From contig NZ_CP101462.1 in the NCBI RefSeq assembly GCF_024362205.1, forward strand, positions 2,407,001-2,471,000: DNA of 64,000 nucleotides. Direction: 5' to 3'. This DNA is from Exiguobacterium aurantiacum. Lineage in GTDB: Bacteria; Bacillota; Bacilli; Exiguobacteriales; Exiguobacteriaceae. Within the stretch, counting starts at the first letter, position 1. Each line of letters starts with the position of its first letter. The notes under the pieces were generated by a model, which saw only the letters and a program-made list of their open reading frames with translations, was not told the origin of the DNA and did not search any database. Below, one piece after another: positions 32,907 to 40,729 of this stretch. Made by a program: the position numbers and the translations under genes.

Positions 32907-32922
32907 AACCTAGGGGGGTATG
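32907..32922 (-). promoter_or_regulatory. CsoR-like GC tract in the nosD promoter
   Basis: The minus strand reads CATACCCCCCTAGGTT in the -35/spacer region. One half resembles the TACCC...GGGTAT operator of copper-sensing CsoR; the second half is incomplete, so this is tentative. Confidence 0.3.
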
Positions 32923-32961
32923 TGTGTCGTTTTTATGGGATTCGTGTGACAGTTTCTTCAT

Positions 32962-33005
32962 AAAAAAAACACAAGCGGCGAAGGGATCATTTCGCCGCTT
33001 GTGTT
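32962..33005 (-). terminator. Terminator of the sugar-binding protein gene
   Basis: ACACAAGCGGCGAA / TTCGCCGCTTGTGT, a perfect 14-bp stem followed by a long T-run on the minus strand. Confidence 0.95.
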
Positions 33006-33009
33006 GCTG

Positions 33010-34305
33010 TTATTTCGCCTTGTCGGCCCACACTTTCGTGAAGTCTTGGAGCATCTCGTCCCCGGTCTTTTGACCGCCGACGTAGGCTTGCATCAACGCA
33101 CCATATTCGTTTACCGCACCATCCGGGTACTTGAACCAGTTCCATGAGATCGTCTTGCCTTCGTTCGAATAGGCCAAGATATCATCAGCCAGTGGTCCAA
33201 GGTCGTTCGCTTCGATCGATTTGAACGCCGGGATAAATTTGAACTTGTTGACCATATAGTCTTTACCCGTGTCTGACGTCGCCATCCACTCGAGGAAGTC
33301 TTTCGCTTCTTCCTTATACTCAGAGTTTTTGTTGACGACCCAGTTGTTCGGGACACCGACCGGGAGGCGGTCCATCTTCTCTTTGTCATCGTTGATCGGG
33401 ATTGGCACGAAGCCCATCTCAATGTCCGGGTTCACGTCAAGAATCATCTGTTGCGCCCAGTTTCCTTGTTGCAGCATCGCCGTCTCACCTTGCGCGAACT
33501 GTGTGACTTGCGTGTTATAGTCCGTCGTGAGCGGGTTTTTATTGCCGTATTTGATCGTGAGGTCGAACAGTTTCAAGAACTGTTGGAACTGCTCGTTGTC
33601 CTCGAATTTTCCTTTATTCTCGTTCAATGCCTGGATGAACGCATCCGGATCGTCTTGTTGCGCCATCGGAATGTTGAGCAAATGGATACCGAGAATCCAG
33701 AATTCGGCGTAACCGACCGAGAACGGCGTGATGCCTGCTTTATCCAACTTCTCCGCCGCATCCGTCAACTCTGACAACGTCTTCGGCAACTCACTGATAC
33801 CCGCCTTCTCGAACAACTCCTTGTTGTAGATGAAGCCGTATCCTTCCAAGTTCATCGGCATGCCGTACAGTTTTCCATCCATCGTCATCGGTTCCTTGGC
33901 CACTTCCGTCAAATCACCGACCCACTTCTCGCCTGACAAATCTTCCAATTTGTCTTTCCATGTTTGGGCTTCGGTGAAACCACCGTTATTGAAGATATCC
34001 GGCTCATTGCCCGACGCGAATTGCGACTTGAGCGCTGCCCCGTAATCGGCCCCGCCTCCGACCGTTTGAACGGTCACTTTGACGCCGGTCTCTTCCTCGT
34101 ATTCTTTCGCCATCGCTTCGAGGTCTTTGGCGATTTCCGCTTTGAACTGGAAGACGTTCAACGTGACGTCTTGCTTGTCCCCGTCATCCGCGTTCGCATC
34201 GTTCGATCCTTCATTTTCCGTAAGCGACCCGCCGCCACAGGCCGCAAGTGTCAATACCATTCCCGCCGTCATGACGGCGGTTGATAATCTCCATTTACGT
34301 TTCAT
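33010..34305 (-). CDS. Sugar ABC transporter substrate-binding lipoprotein (family 1)
   Basis: A 431-residue lipoprotein with lipobox LAAC near residue 24 and a family 1 carbohydrate-binding fold (MsmE-like): FKAEIAKDLEAMAKEYEEETGVKV at the N-terminus and VGVPNNWVVNKNSEYKEEAKDFLEWM late. The ATG at 34305 has AGGAGGAAGCGAA before it. Its permeases are encoded 1.6 kb upstream, beyond asnA, rather than adjacent. The separate promoter has a perfect cre and a 28-bp element shared with the permease promoter. The sugar is unknown. Confidence 0.92.
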   Translation of the reverse strand: MKRKWRLSTAVMTAGMVLTLAACGGGSLTENEGSNDANADDGDKQDVTLNVFQFKAEIAKDLEAMAKEYEEETGVKVTVQTVGGGADYGAALKSQFASGNEPDIFNNGGFTEAQTWKDKLEDLSGEKWVGDLTEVAKEPMTMDGKLYGMPMNLEGYGFIYNKELFEKAGISELPKTLSELTDAAEKLDKAGITPFSVGYAEFWILGIHLLNIPMAQQDDPDAFIQALNENKGKFEDNEQFQQFLKLFDLTIKYGNKNPLTTDYNTQVTQFAQGETAMLQQGNWAQQMILDVNPDIEMGFVPIPINDDKEKMDRLPVGVPNNWVVNKNSEYKEEAKDFLEWMATSDTGKDYMVNKFKFIPAFKSIEANDLGPLADDILAYSNEGKTISWNWFKYPDGAVNEYGALMQAYVGGQKTGDEMLQDFTKVWADKAK

Positions 34306-34366
34306 TTCGCTTCCTCCTAAGTATAGAGTCGACAATCCTTCAACATTCGGTACACCCTAACTTTAG

Positions 34367-34381
34367 ATGAAAACGCTTCCA
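34367..34381 (-). promoter_or_regulatory. Perfect cre in the binding-protein promoter
   Basis: ATGAAAACGCTTCCA fits WTGNAANCGNWNNCW at all positions. Confidence 0.8.
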
Positions 34382-34398
34382 TTATGTAGGTGTCAAAA

Positions 34399-34426
34399 TT
34401 GACGTGTAGGGTGGAAAATGTTGCAC
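34399..34426 (-). promoter_or_regulatory. Shared 28-bp element, copy 1
   Basis: Plus-strand TTGAC-n4-AGGGTGGAA-n4-TTGCAC. 22 of 28 positions equal the copy at 37748-37775 in front of the permease genes. Probably the binding site of an AraC-type activator. Confidence 0.65.
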
Positions 34427-34466
34427 AGAAAACCAGGACTTTCTTGTTGGAAAGAAAGTCCTGGTT
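34427..34466 (-). terminator. Terminator of asnA
   Basis: AACCAGGACTTTCTT / AAGAAAGTCCTGGTT, a perfect 15-bp stem with a short TTTTC tail on the minus strand. Confidence 0.9.
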
Positions 34467-34484
34467 CTAGTTTCTTCTATATAA

Positions 34485-35468
34485 TTACAACAGGCTGATT
34501 CCAGCTTCTTCACAGGCTGCGACCATCTCACTCGGCCAGACCGAAGATTGGACTTCGCCGATGTGACGAGCACGAAGCAAGTACATGGCGACACGTGATT
34601 GCCCGATGCCGCCGCCAATCGTGAGCGGGAGACGTCCTTCAAGGACCGCTTGATGGAACGGATATTTCCGTTTTTCTTCGGCACCGGCTGTCACCAACTG
34701 CTCAGCGAGCACCGTCTCGTCGACACGGATTCCCATCGACGACAATTCGAACGCCGATTCGAGTTCCGGGTGCCAGACGAGGATATCGCCGTTGAGCGAC
34801 CAGTCGTCATAGTCCGCCGCACGCCCGTCGTGCTTATCGCCTGAAGCGAGTGCGCCGCCGATTTGTGAGAGGAAGACTGCGCCGTATTCTTTACAAATCG
34901 CGTGCTCCCGTTCTTTTGGCGTGAGGGCCGGGTAAAGGTCTTCCAGCTCTTGGCTCGTCAAGAAGTGAATCGACTCTGGCAAGAGTGCCTCAATCCCGTA
35001 CATCGATTCGACAGTCTGTTCCGTTTCACGCAATGCCGCGTAAATCGATTCGACCGTCTCCTTCAAGTACTCGGTCGTCCGGTGTTCCCGGGCGATGACA
35101 CGTTCCCAGTCCCATTGATCGACGTGGAGCGAATGTGTCGCGTCGAGTTCTTCATCACGACGGATGGCACGCATCTGCGTATACAAGCCTTCACCGACCT
35201 CGAACCCGTAACGGCCAAGCGCTTCGCGTTTCCATTTTGCGAGCGACTGAACGATTTCTAGCTCATGGCCCGGATACTGCGTATCGAACTGGATGATCCG
35301 TTCGACACCGTTCAAGTGGTCGTTGACACCGCTCGCCGATGTGACGAACAGCGGGGCTTGAACTTGTGTGAGTCCGAGTGCCGTGCTGAACTTGTCTTCG
35401 AATGTCGCCTTCACTACCGTGATCGCCTGTTGTTTCGCTTTCATCTTGCTTGTTGCTGTCGTTGTCAT
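34485..35468 (-). CDS. asnA: Aspartate-ammonia ligase (asparagine synthetase A)
   Basis: A 327-residue class II synthetase-like enzyme that makes asparagine from aspartate, ammonia and ATP. Hallmarks are [10 protein letters not shown] near the start, [32 protein letters not shown], and the C-terminal [16 protein letters not shown]. The ATG at 35468 has GGAGGAAGAAAAA upstream; the longer reading frame runs into the T-box terminator. Expression is controlled by the upstream T-box, which reads uncharged tRNA-Asn. The gene separates two parts of a sugar importer. Confidence 0.96.
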   Translation of the reverse strand: MTTTATSKMKAKQQAITVVKATFEDKFSTALGLTQVQAPLFVTSASGVNDHLNGVERIIQFDTQYPGHELEIVQSLAKWKREALGRYGFEVGEGLYTQMRAIRRDEELDATHSLHVDQWDWERVIAREHRTTEYLKETVESIYAALRETEQTVESMYGIEALLPESIHFLTSQELEDLYPALTPKEREHAICKEYGAVFLSQIGGALASGDKHDGRAADYDDWSLNGDILVWHPELESAFELSSMGIRVDETVLAEQLVTAGAEEKRKYPFHQAVLEGRLPLTIGGGIGQSRVAMYLLRARHIGEVQSSVWPSEMVAACEEAGISLL

Positions 35469-35510
35469 TTTTTCTTCCTCCAATTGTGGGATTTCGGGAT
35501 GGAGCAATAG

Positions 35511-35775
35511 AAAAAAGCCCTCCAATCCCATGGACTATGGGACGGAAGGCTTCAAGCTCCGCGGTGCCACCCAAATTAGTAGACGAATCTACTCACTTTT
35601 TCGAGACGAACATCTCGTAGTTCCGATAACGGGGAACAGTCCGGCTACGTCTACTTGCAAAGCGTTCGGGTAGCGACTCCAGGAGGTTCTTCGACAGAGA
35701 TTTCAGTCCGGGCTCTCACCTTCCCCGGCTCGCTTTGCTTACGTCTTCTGTGTACTCGTCCTTTCAATGTCGTTC
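35511..35775 (-). promoter_or_regulatory. T-box leader (tRNA-Asn) of asnA
   Basis: The minus strand shows an AGTA element near 35755, GGTGAGAGCC of the distal stem I near 35715, a probable specifier AAC (Asn) at 35686-35688, and the conserved T-box GGGTGGCACCGCGGA at 35558-35572. It ends in a terminator (35511-35552) with AAGCC..TCCCAT / ATGGGA..GGCTT arms and T6. Uncharged tRNA-Asn should favour the antiterminator and switch asnA on. Confidence 0.92.
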
Positions 35776-35793
35776 ACAATTGAATTGACCCAA

Positions 35794-35821
35794 TTATTAT
35801 CAATATTCAGACGAATGTCAA
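35794..35821 (-). promoter_or_regulatory. Promoter of the T-box-asnA unit
   Basis: Consensus TTGACA at 35816-35821 and TAATAA at 35794-35799, 16-nt spacing. Confidence 0.75.
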
Positions 35822-35832
35822 CCACTTTTTTT

Positions 35833-35869
35833 AAAAAAAATTCTCCCCCGTGTAGCGGACGGGGGAGAT
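35833..35869 (-). terminator. Terminator after the sugar permease genes
   Basis: TCTCCCCCGT / ACACGGGGGAGA-type stem followed by ATTTTTTTT on the minus strand. It isolates the permease transcript from the asnA promoter. Confidence 0.9.
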
Positions 35870-35882
35870 CCCTTGGGAAGGG

Positions 35883-36788
35883 TTATTTGATCGAGCCGCT
35901 CGTGATCCCTTTGATAATATGCTTTTGCATACCGAAGAAAAAGACGAGGAGCGGAACGATCCCAAGGACTAAACCAGCAAGTGCCAAATCCCATTGTTTT
36001 GTATATTGTCCGAAGAAATAGAACGTCGCGAGCGGAATCGTCCGCAGCTCGATGTCTCGGAGGACAAGTGAAGGTAAGAGAAAGTCATTCCAAATCCAAA
36101 GGCTGTTCAAGATGACGATCGTCACCGTAATCGGTTTTAAAAGCGGGAACACGATGCGCCAAAAGACACCCCACGTCGAGCAACCGTCAATGATGGCCGC
36201 TTCTTCAATCTCTTCCGGTATCGACTTCATAAATCCGTGATACAAGAATACAGAGATACCAGACCCGAAGCCGAGGTACATGACCATCAGCCCCCAATGG
36301 CTGTTCAACAGACCGAGTACGCTCGACACTTTCACGAGCGGAATCATGATCGACTGGAACGGGATGACCATCGCCGCGACGAACAAGAAGAAGATGACCG
36401 TCGAGATCCAATGTTTCGTTCGGACGAGCTTCCAGGCCGCCATTGATGTGAACAACACGATGAGGATGTTCGCGCCAGCCGTAATCAAGAGCGAGTTCAA
36501 GAAGACGCGTCCATAATTCATCGCCTCCCACGCTTCTGTATAGTTCGACGCGAGCCAGACGTTTGGCAAGGCGGACGTGTTTGTGTAAATCTCGGCAATC
36601 GATTTGAACGAGTTGACGATGACGTAATAGAACGGAACGAGATACAACAGTCCGAGTAAAATCGCCACCAGTTCGACGAGACCGAGACCGGCTGTATAGC
36701 CGCCCGTCCGAAGTGGCTTTTGCGGTAGCAATCGCTGTGGGGATGAATCAACCTTCGCTTCGATGCGTTCAACTTTTTCTGTCGTCAT
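35883..36788 (-). CDS. Sugar ABC transporter permease (MalG/MsmG-like)
   Basis: A 301-residue permease with six helices and the EAA loop EEAAIIDGCSTWGVFWRIVFPLLKP (about 210-235) that docks the ATPase. The cytoplasmic N-terminus of about 30 residues is polar. Its start overlaps the first permease by 4 nt. No ATPase gene is nearby, as is common for CUT1 systems that share MsmX/MsmK. Confidence 0.93.
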   Translation of the reverse strand: MTTEKVERIEAKVDSSPQRLLPQKPLRTGGYTAGLGLVELVAILLGLLYLVPFYYVIVNSFKSIAEIYTNTSALPNVWLASNYTEAWEAMNYGRVFLNSLLITAGANILIVLFTSMAAWKLVRTKHWISTVIFFLFVAAMVIPFQSIMIPLVKVSSVLGLLNSHWGLMVMYLGFGSGISVFLYHGFMKSIPEEIEEAAIIDGCSTWGVFWRIVFPLLKPITVTIVILNSLWIWNDFLLPSLVLRDIELRTIPLATFYFFGQYTKQWDLALAGLVLGIVPLLVFFFGMQKHIIKGITSGSIK

Positions 36789-37690
36789 GCCTCCACCTCC
36801 CGCTTTTTAGTCAAGTACACTTGAGTGACGGTAATCGCCGCGACAACGAGGAAGAAGATGACCGCTTTCGCCGAGCCGAGCCCGTAGTTGTTATTCACAA
36901 ACGATTCTGTATAGATGTTCAAGGCGAGCATCTCCGTCGATTTGAACGGCCCACCGTTCGTGAGCGACAAGTTCGTGTCGAACACTTTGAATGACCAGGA
37001 AATCGTCAAAAACAGACAGATGGTGATTGACGGCATGATCATTGGGAGCGTAATGTGACGCAACATCTTCAACCGATTCGCCCCATCAATTTTAGCTGCC
37101 TCCAGCAAATCGGTCGGCACGTTTTGGAGCGCCGCGATGTAGATGACCATGACGTAGCCCCCGCCTTGCCAAATCGCGACGATGACGATGCCCCAAAAGG
37201 CTGTTTGGGCGTCTCCGAGCCACGGCAGTTCGAATAGACTCCACCCGGTCAGTGCCCCGATTGATTCAAAGCCCTTCACATAGATAAACTGCCAAATGAA
37301 CCCGAGAATGAGCCCGCCGATCAAGTTCGGCATGAAAAAGACGGTGCGCAGGATATTGCGCGTCTTAATGTTCATCGTCAATAGCAAGGCCAATAGGAAG
37401 CCGACGATATTCGTCAACACCACGGCCACGAGCGTATATTTCGTCGTGATCCAGAACGAGGCACGGAACTGTTCGTCCTCGAATAAAATCCGCTGATAGT
37501 TATCCAGTCCGACCAGATTCAACTGCCCTGTCACGCCGTTCCAATCCGTGAAGCTGTAATAAATTCCGTTAAAGAACGGAATGAGCACAATCGCCACAAA
37601 CGCCAAAAAGGCCGGACCGACGAATGCGATAAAGCTCGCCGGTTTCTTCCAATTTCGTCTTCGCTTGTGTTGCTTTGGTGTTTCTGTCAT
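36785..37690 (-). CDS. Sugar ABC transporter permease (MalF/MsmF-like)
   Basis: A 301-residue CUT1 permease with six helices and the EAA loop LLEAAKIDGANRLKMLRHITLPMI (about 200-225). I chose the ATG at 37690 because GGAGG lies 8 nt upstream; an ATG 6 nt earlier is too close to it, and a GTG at 37705 with its own GGGAGG is a possible alternative. It opens the permease transcript, behind a perfect cre and the shared 28-bp element. Confidence 0.92.
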   Translation of the reverse strand: MTETPKQHKRRRNWKKPASFIAFVGPAFLAFVAIVLIPFFNGIYYSFTDWNGVTGQLNLVGLDNYQRILFEDEQFRASFWITTKYTLVAVVLTNIVGFLLALLLTMNIKTRNILRTVFFMPNLIGGLILGFIWQFIYVKGFESIGALTGWSLFELPWLGDAQTAFWGIVIVAIWQGGGYVMVIYIAALQNVPTDLLEAAKIDGANRLKMLRHITLPMIMPSITICLFLTISWSFKVFDTNLSLTNGGPFKSTEMLALNIYTESFVNNNYGLGSAKAVIFFLVVAAITVTQVYLTKKREVEA

Positions 37691-37731
37691 GTTCATCGCC
37701 TCCACTATCAACTTACCTCCCTTCACCCGAA

Positions 37732-37746
37732 ATGAAAACGGATACA
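37732..37746 (-). promoter_or_regulatory. Perfect cre in the permease promoter
   Basis: ATGAAAACGGATACA fits the cre consensus at all positions. Confidence 0.78.
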
Positions 37747-37747
37747 T

Positions 37748-37775
37748 TTGACAGAAAGGGTGGAATATATTGCAC
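37748..37775 (-). promoter_or_regulatory. Shared 28-bp element, copy 2
   Basis: Plus-strand TTGAC-n4-AGGGTGGAA-n4-TTGCAC, the partner of 34399-34426, lying 1 nt from the cre. Confidence 0.65.
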
Positions 37776-37932
37776 TCAATGGGTGAATTCTGCGAACTGA
37801 TGAGGTATGATAAACTCAATGACAACACGAACGAGTCTTTTTCAATCAAGGATTAAATCTTGATTCTAAGTCGATTCACGAATGAAATGGACTAAATAGA
37901 TTACAATGTTCGAAAGTGGAGGGATTTTATAC

Positions 37933-39618
37933 ATGACGACGATTAAACCGTTATCCGACCTAACAATTGCCCAACAAGCCGAGATGTTACCCGTTAAAGA
38001 GATTGCGGAAAAACTCGGTTTACAAGAAGATGACCTCGATCTATACGGGAAATATAAAGCCAAGTTATCATTTGATGTCATCGACCGGATGGCAACTCGT
38101 GAAGACGGGAAGCTCATTCTCGTCACGGCGATCAACCCGACTCCGGCCGGTGAAGGTAAATCGACCGTGACCGTTGGGCTTGGCCAAGCGCTCAACCAAC
38201 TCGACAAGCAAGCGATCGTCTGTCTGCGCGAACCGTCGCTCGGCCCGACGATGGGTTTAAAAGGCGGTGCCGCTGGCGGAGGGTTCAGCCAAGTGTTGCC
38301 GATGGAAGACATCAACCTTCACTTCACAGGCGACATGCACGCCATCACCGCGGCCCACAACACGATTAGCGCCATCCTCGACAATCATCTCCATCAAGGA
38401 AACGACCTTGGCATCGATGTCCGGAAAATTGTTTGGAAACGTGTGCTCGACTTGAATGACCGGGCGCTCCGTCACGTGACGATCGGTCTTGGCGGCAGTG
38501 CCCATGGCGTACCTCGTGAAGACGGCTTTGATATCACGGTCGCGTCTGAAATCATGGCCATCCTCTGTCTCGCCGATTCATTGACCGACCTCGAGGCACG
38601 CATCAAGCGAATCGTCGTCGCTTACGATCAGGACAATGAGCCGATCACGGCCGAACAAATCGGTGCGGCCGGTGCCGCGACGTTGCTGTTGAAGGAAGCG
38701 TTCAAGCCGAACTTGGTGCAGACACTTGAACAGACACCAGCCCTCGTTCATGGCGGTCCGTTCGCCAATATCGCGCACGGGTGCAACTCGTTGATTGCGA
38801 CGAAAACCGCGCTCAAACTCGGCGAATATGTCGTCACCGAAGCTGGATTCGGAGCCGATCTTGGTGCCGAGAAGTTTTGTCATATCAAGTCACGCATCGG
38901 AAAATTGAATCCAGACGCCGTCGTTCTCGTGGCGACTGTCCGGGCTTTGAAAATGCATGGCGGTGTCGCCAAAGACCAACTCCACGTCGAGAACGTCGGA
39001 GCTGTCGGAAACGGATTGAAACTCCTCGCCAAGCACGTCGAGACGATGGGGAAACTCGGCTTGCCGACCGTCGTCGCGCTCAACCGATTCAATTCGGATA
39101 CGGCCGAAGAATTGACGGCCGTCCTCGAGTGGTGTGAAGCGAATCATATCCGGGTCGCGTTAAGTGAAGTTTGGTCAAACGGCGGACAAGGAGGTCGTGC
39201 TCTCGCTGAAGCCGTCATTGAGACGATCGAGTCGAATGAGAGTGCGTTCACCCCGCTCTATGCGTTGACCGACTCGATTGAACAGAAGATTTTGACGATC
39301 GCTCGTGAAGTGTATGGGGCGGCCGACGTCACGTTCACTGCGACTGCGAAAAAGCAGATGGCTCAAATCGAGGCGAACGGCTGGCAGCACTTGCCGATTT
39401 GTATGGCGAAGACCCCGTTCTCACTCTCAGACGACCCGACAAAACTCGGATACCAGCACGGATTCACCATCACGGTGCGAGAGTTGAAACCATCGGTCGG
39501 TGCTGGTTTCCTTGTCGCCTTGACAGGTAACGTGTTGACGATGCCAGGTCTGCCGAAACAACCGGCCGCCTTGAATATGGGAATCGACGAGACTGGGAAA
39601 GCGATCGGTTTATTCTAA
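37933..39618 (+). CDS. fhs: Formate-tetrahydrofolate ligase
   Basis: A 561-residue enzyme that activates formate with ATP to 10-formyl-THF for one-carbon metabolism. The P-loop is [14 protein letters not shown] (about 68); [18 protein letters not shown] and [10 protein letters not shown]-like segments bind folate and monovalent cation. The ATG at 37933 has GGAGGGATTTTATAC before it and a TACAAT box at 37902-37907. It is divergent from the sugar importer. Formate could come from PflB during anaerobic growth. Confidence 0.96.
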   Translation: MTTIKPLSDLTIAQQAEMLPVKEIAEKLGLQEDDLDLYGKYKAKLSFDVIDRMATREDGKLILVTAINPTPAGEGKSTVTVGLGQALNQLDKQAIVCLREPSLGPTMGLKGGAAGGGFSQVLPMEDINLHFTGDMHAITAAHNTISAILDNHLHQGNDLGIDVRKIVWKRVLDLNDRALRHVTIGLGGSAHGVPREDGFDITVASEIMAILCLADSLTDLEARIKRIVVAYDQDNEPITAEQIGAAGAATLLLKEAFKPNLVQTLEQTPALVHGGPFANIAHGCNSLIATKTALKLGEYVVTEAGFGADLGAEKFCHIKSRIGKLNPDAVVLVATVRALKMHGGVAKDQLHVENVGAVGNGLKLLAKHVETMGKLGLPTVVALNRFNSDTAEELTAVLEWCEANHIRVALSEVWSNGGQGGRALAEAVIETIESNESAFTPLYALTDSIEQKILTIAREVYGAADVTFTATAKKQMAQIEANGWQHLPICMAKTPFSLSDDPTKLGYQHGFTITVRELKPSVGAGFLVALTGNVLTMPGLPKQPAALNMGIDETGKAIGLF

Positions 39619-39638
39619 ACGACAACGGAGGGATACGG

Positions 39639-40568
39639 ATGGATGTCACGGAACACACGTATGCGGACGGATATCGGACGCATGTATTGCACACCCCGGC
39701 CAGACAACCGATTGGAAATTGTTTCATTTTCCATGGGATGCTCGAACACCATCGACGTTATGTCGAATTCGCTGATTTTTTGGCAGGAATTGGTTACAAT
39801 GTGTTTCTATGCGACCTTCGTGGCGCCGGTTCTTTGGCCCGGACCCAGTCCACTTATGCCCACCTGTCGCCACACGAAGGGTTTAATCAAATGGTCGACG
39901 ACGCCATCTCGCTTCTCGACCATTATCAAGATGCATTGCCGACCGTCGTCCTCGGCCACAGTTTCGGCTCGCTGCTCGCACGTCGACTCGGCCAACAGTT
40001 AGGTCATCGCTTGGCTGGCGTCATCGCCGTCTCCCCGCCTCCGCATTCCGGGTTGATTGGGCGGGCCGGCCTATATGCGATCAATTTGGCCATCCGGTTC
40101 AAAGGGAGCACCCACGAATCTCGCTTGTTCGAACGCTTATTGTTCGGTCGGTACAATTTGAAATTCTTACCCGCGACAACTGAGAGTGATTGGATTTCTA
40201 GTGTCCCAGAAGAAGTGGCGTCCTATATGAACGATCCCGACTGCGGCGGGATCCCGACACTCGGTTACTTACACGAGGTCGCTCGTGCCTCGCTCGATGT
40301 GACGTCCACCGCCCGAATTCAGGAGCATCCTAAAACACTCCCGATTTTATTCGTCGTAGGTGTCGATGACCCTGTCGTACATGACGGAGAAGGACTCTCT
40401 GGAATCGTCCGTAAACATCAGGCCGCCGACATCGAATTGACCGTGCTGTCTTATGATCAGGCTCGCCATGAAGTGCTCCGTGAGCGCCAGCGTCAAGACA
40501 TCTGGACAGACATCAGCGATTGGATGCACCAAACCGTACAAATCGCAAAAAGAACCTCCATTTCCTAG
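39639..40568 (+). CDS. Alpha/beta hydrolase, lysophospholipase-like
   Basis: A 309-residue serine hydrolase of the monoglyceride lipase/lysophospholipase L2 type. The oxyanion segment is FHGMLEHHRRY (about 31-41), the nucleophile S108 lies in GHSFG, and candidates for Asp and His are in VGVDDPVVH (about 245) and ARHEVLRE (about 275). CGGAGGG precedes the ATG. It lies 20 nt after fhs and probably shares its transcript. No signal peptide; the substrate is unknown. Confidence 0.88.
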   Translation: MDVTEHTYADGYRTHVLHTPARQPIGNCFIFHGMLEHHRRYVEFADFLAGIGYNVFLCDLRGAGSLARTQSTYAHLSPHEGFNQMVDDAISLLDHYQDALPTVVLGHSFGSLLARRLGQQLGHRLAGVIAVSPPPHSGLIGRAGLYAINLAIRFKGSTHESRLFERLLFGRYNLKFLPATTESDWISSVPEEVASYMNDPDCGGIPTLGYLHEVARASLDVTSTARIQEHPKTLPILFVVGVDDPVVHDGEGLSGIVRKHQAADIELTVLSYDQARHEVLRERQRQDIWTDISDWMHQTVQIAKRTSIS

Positions 40569-40580
40569 GAGGTTCTTTTT
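40551..40580 (+). terminator. Terminator after the fhs-hydrolase unit
   Basis: AGAACCTCC / GGAGGTTCT stem and TTTTTG; the hydrolase stop codon lies in its loop. Confidence 0.9.
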
Positions 40581-40729
40581 GTTTACCAAAATAATACAAC
40601 GCCATTCTAATTCATTTACCTTTTTTGTAATTTTCATTCTTCTTTCCAATTTTTAAGTGCGCTATACTTAGACCGCACACTAAAAGAATACATATATTTT
40701 AATACGTATTCACCGAAAGGGGTAACACA

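Noticed and set aside
37843-37864. AATCAAG...CTTGATT inverted repeat upstream of fhs as a riboswitch
   Set aside because: Short AT-rich repeat without any known riboswitch core; it could be an operator or chance.
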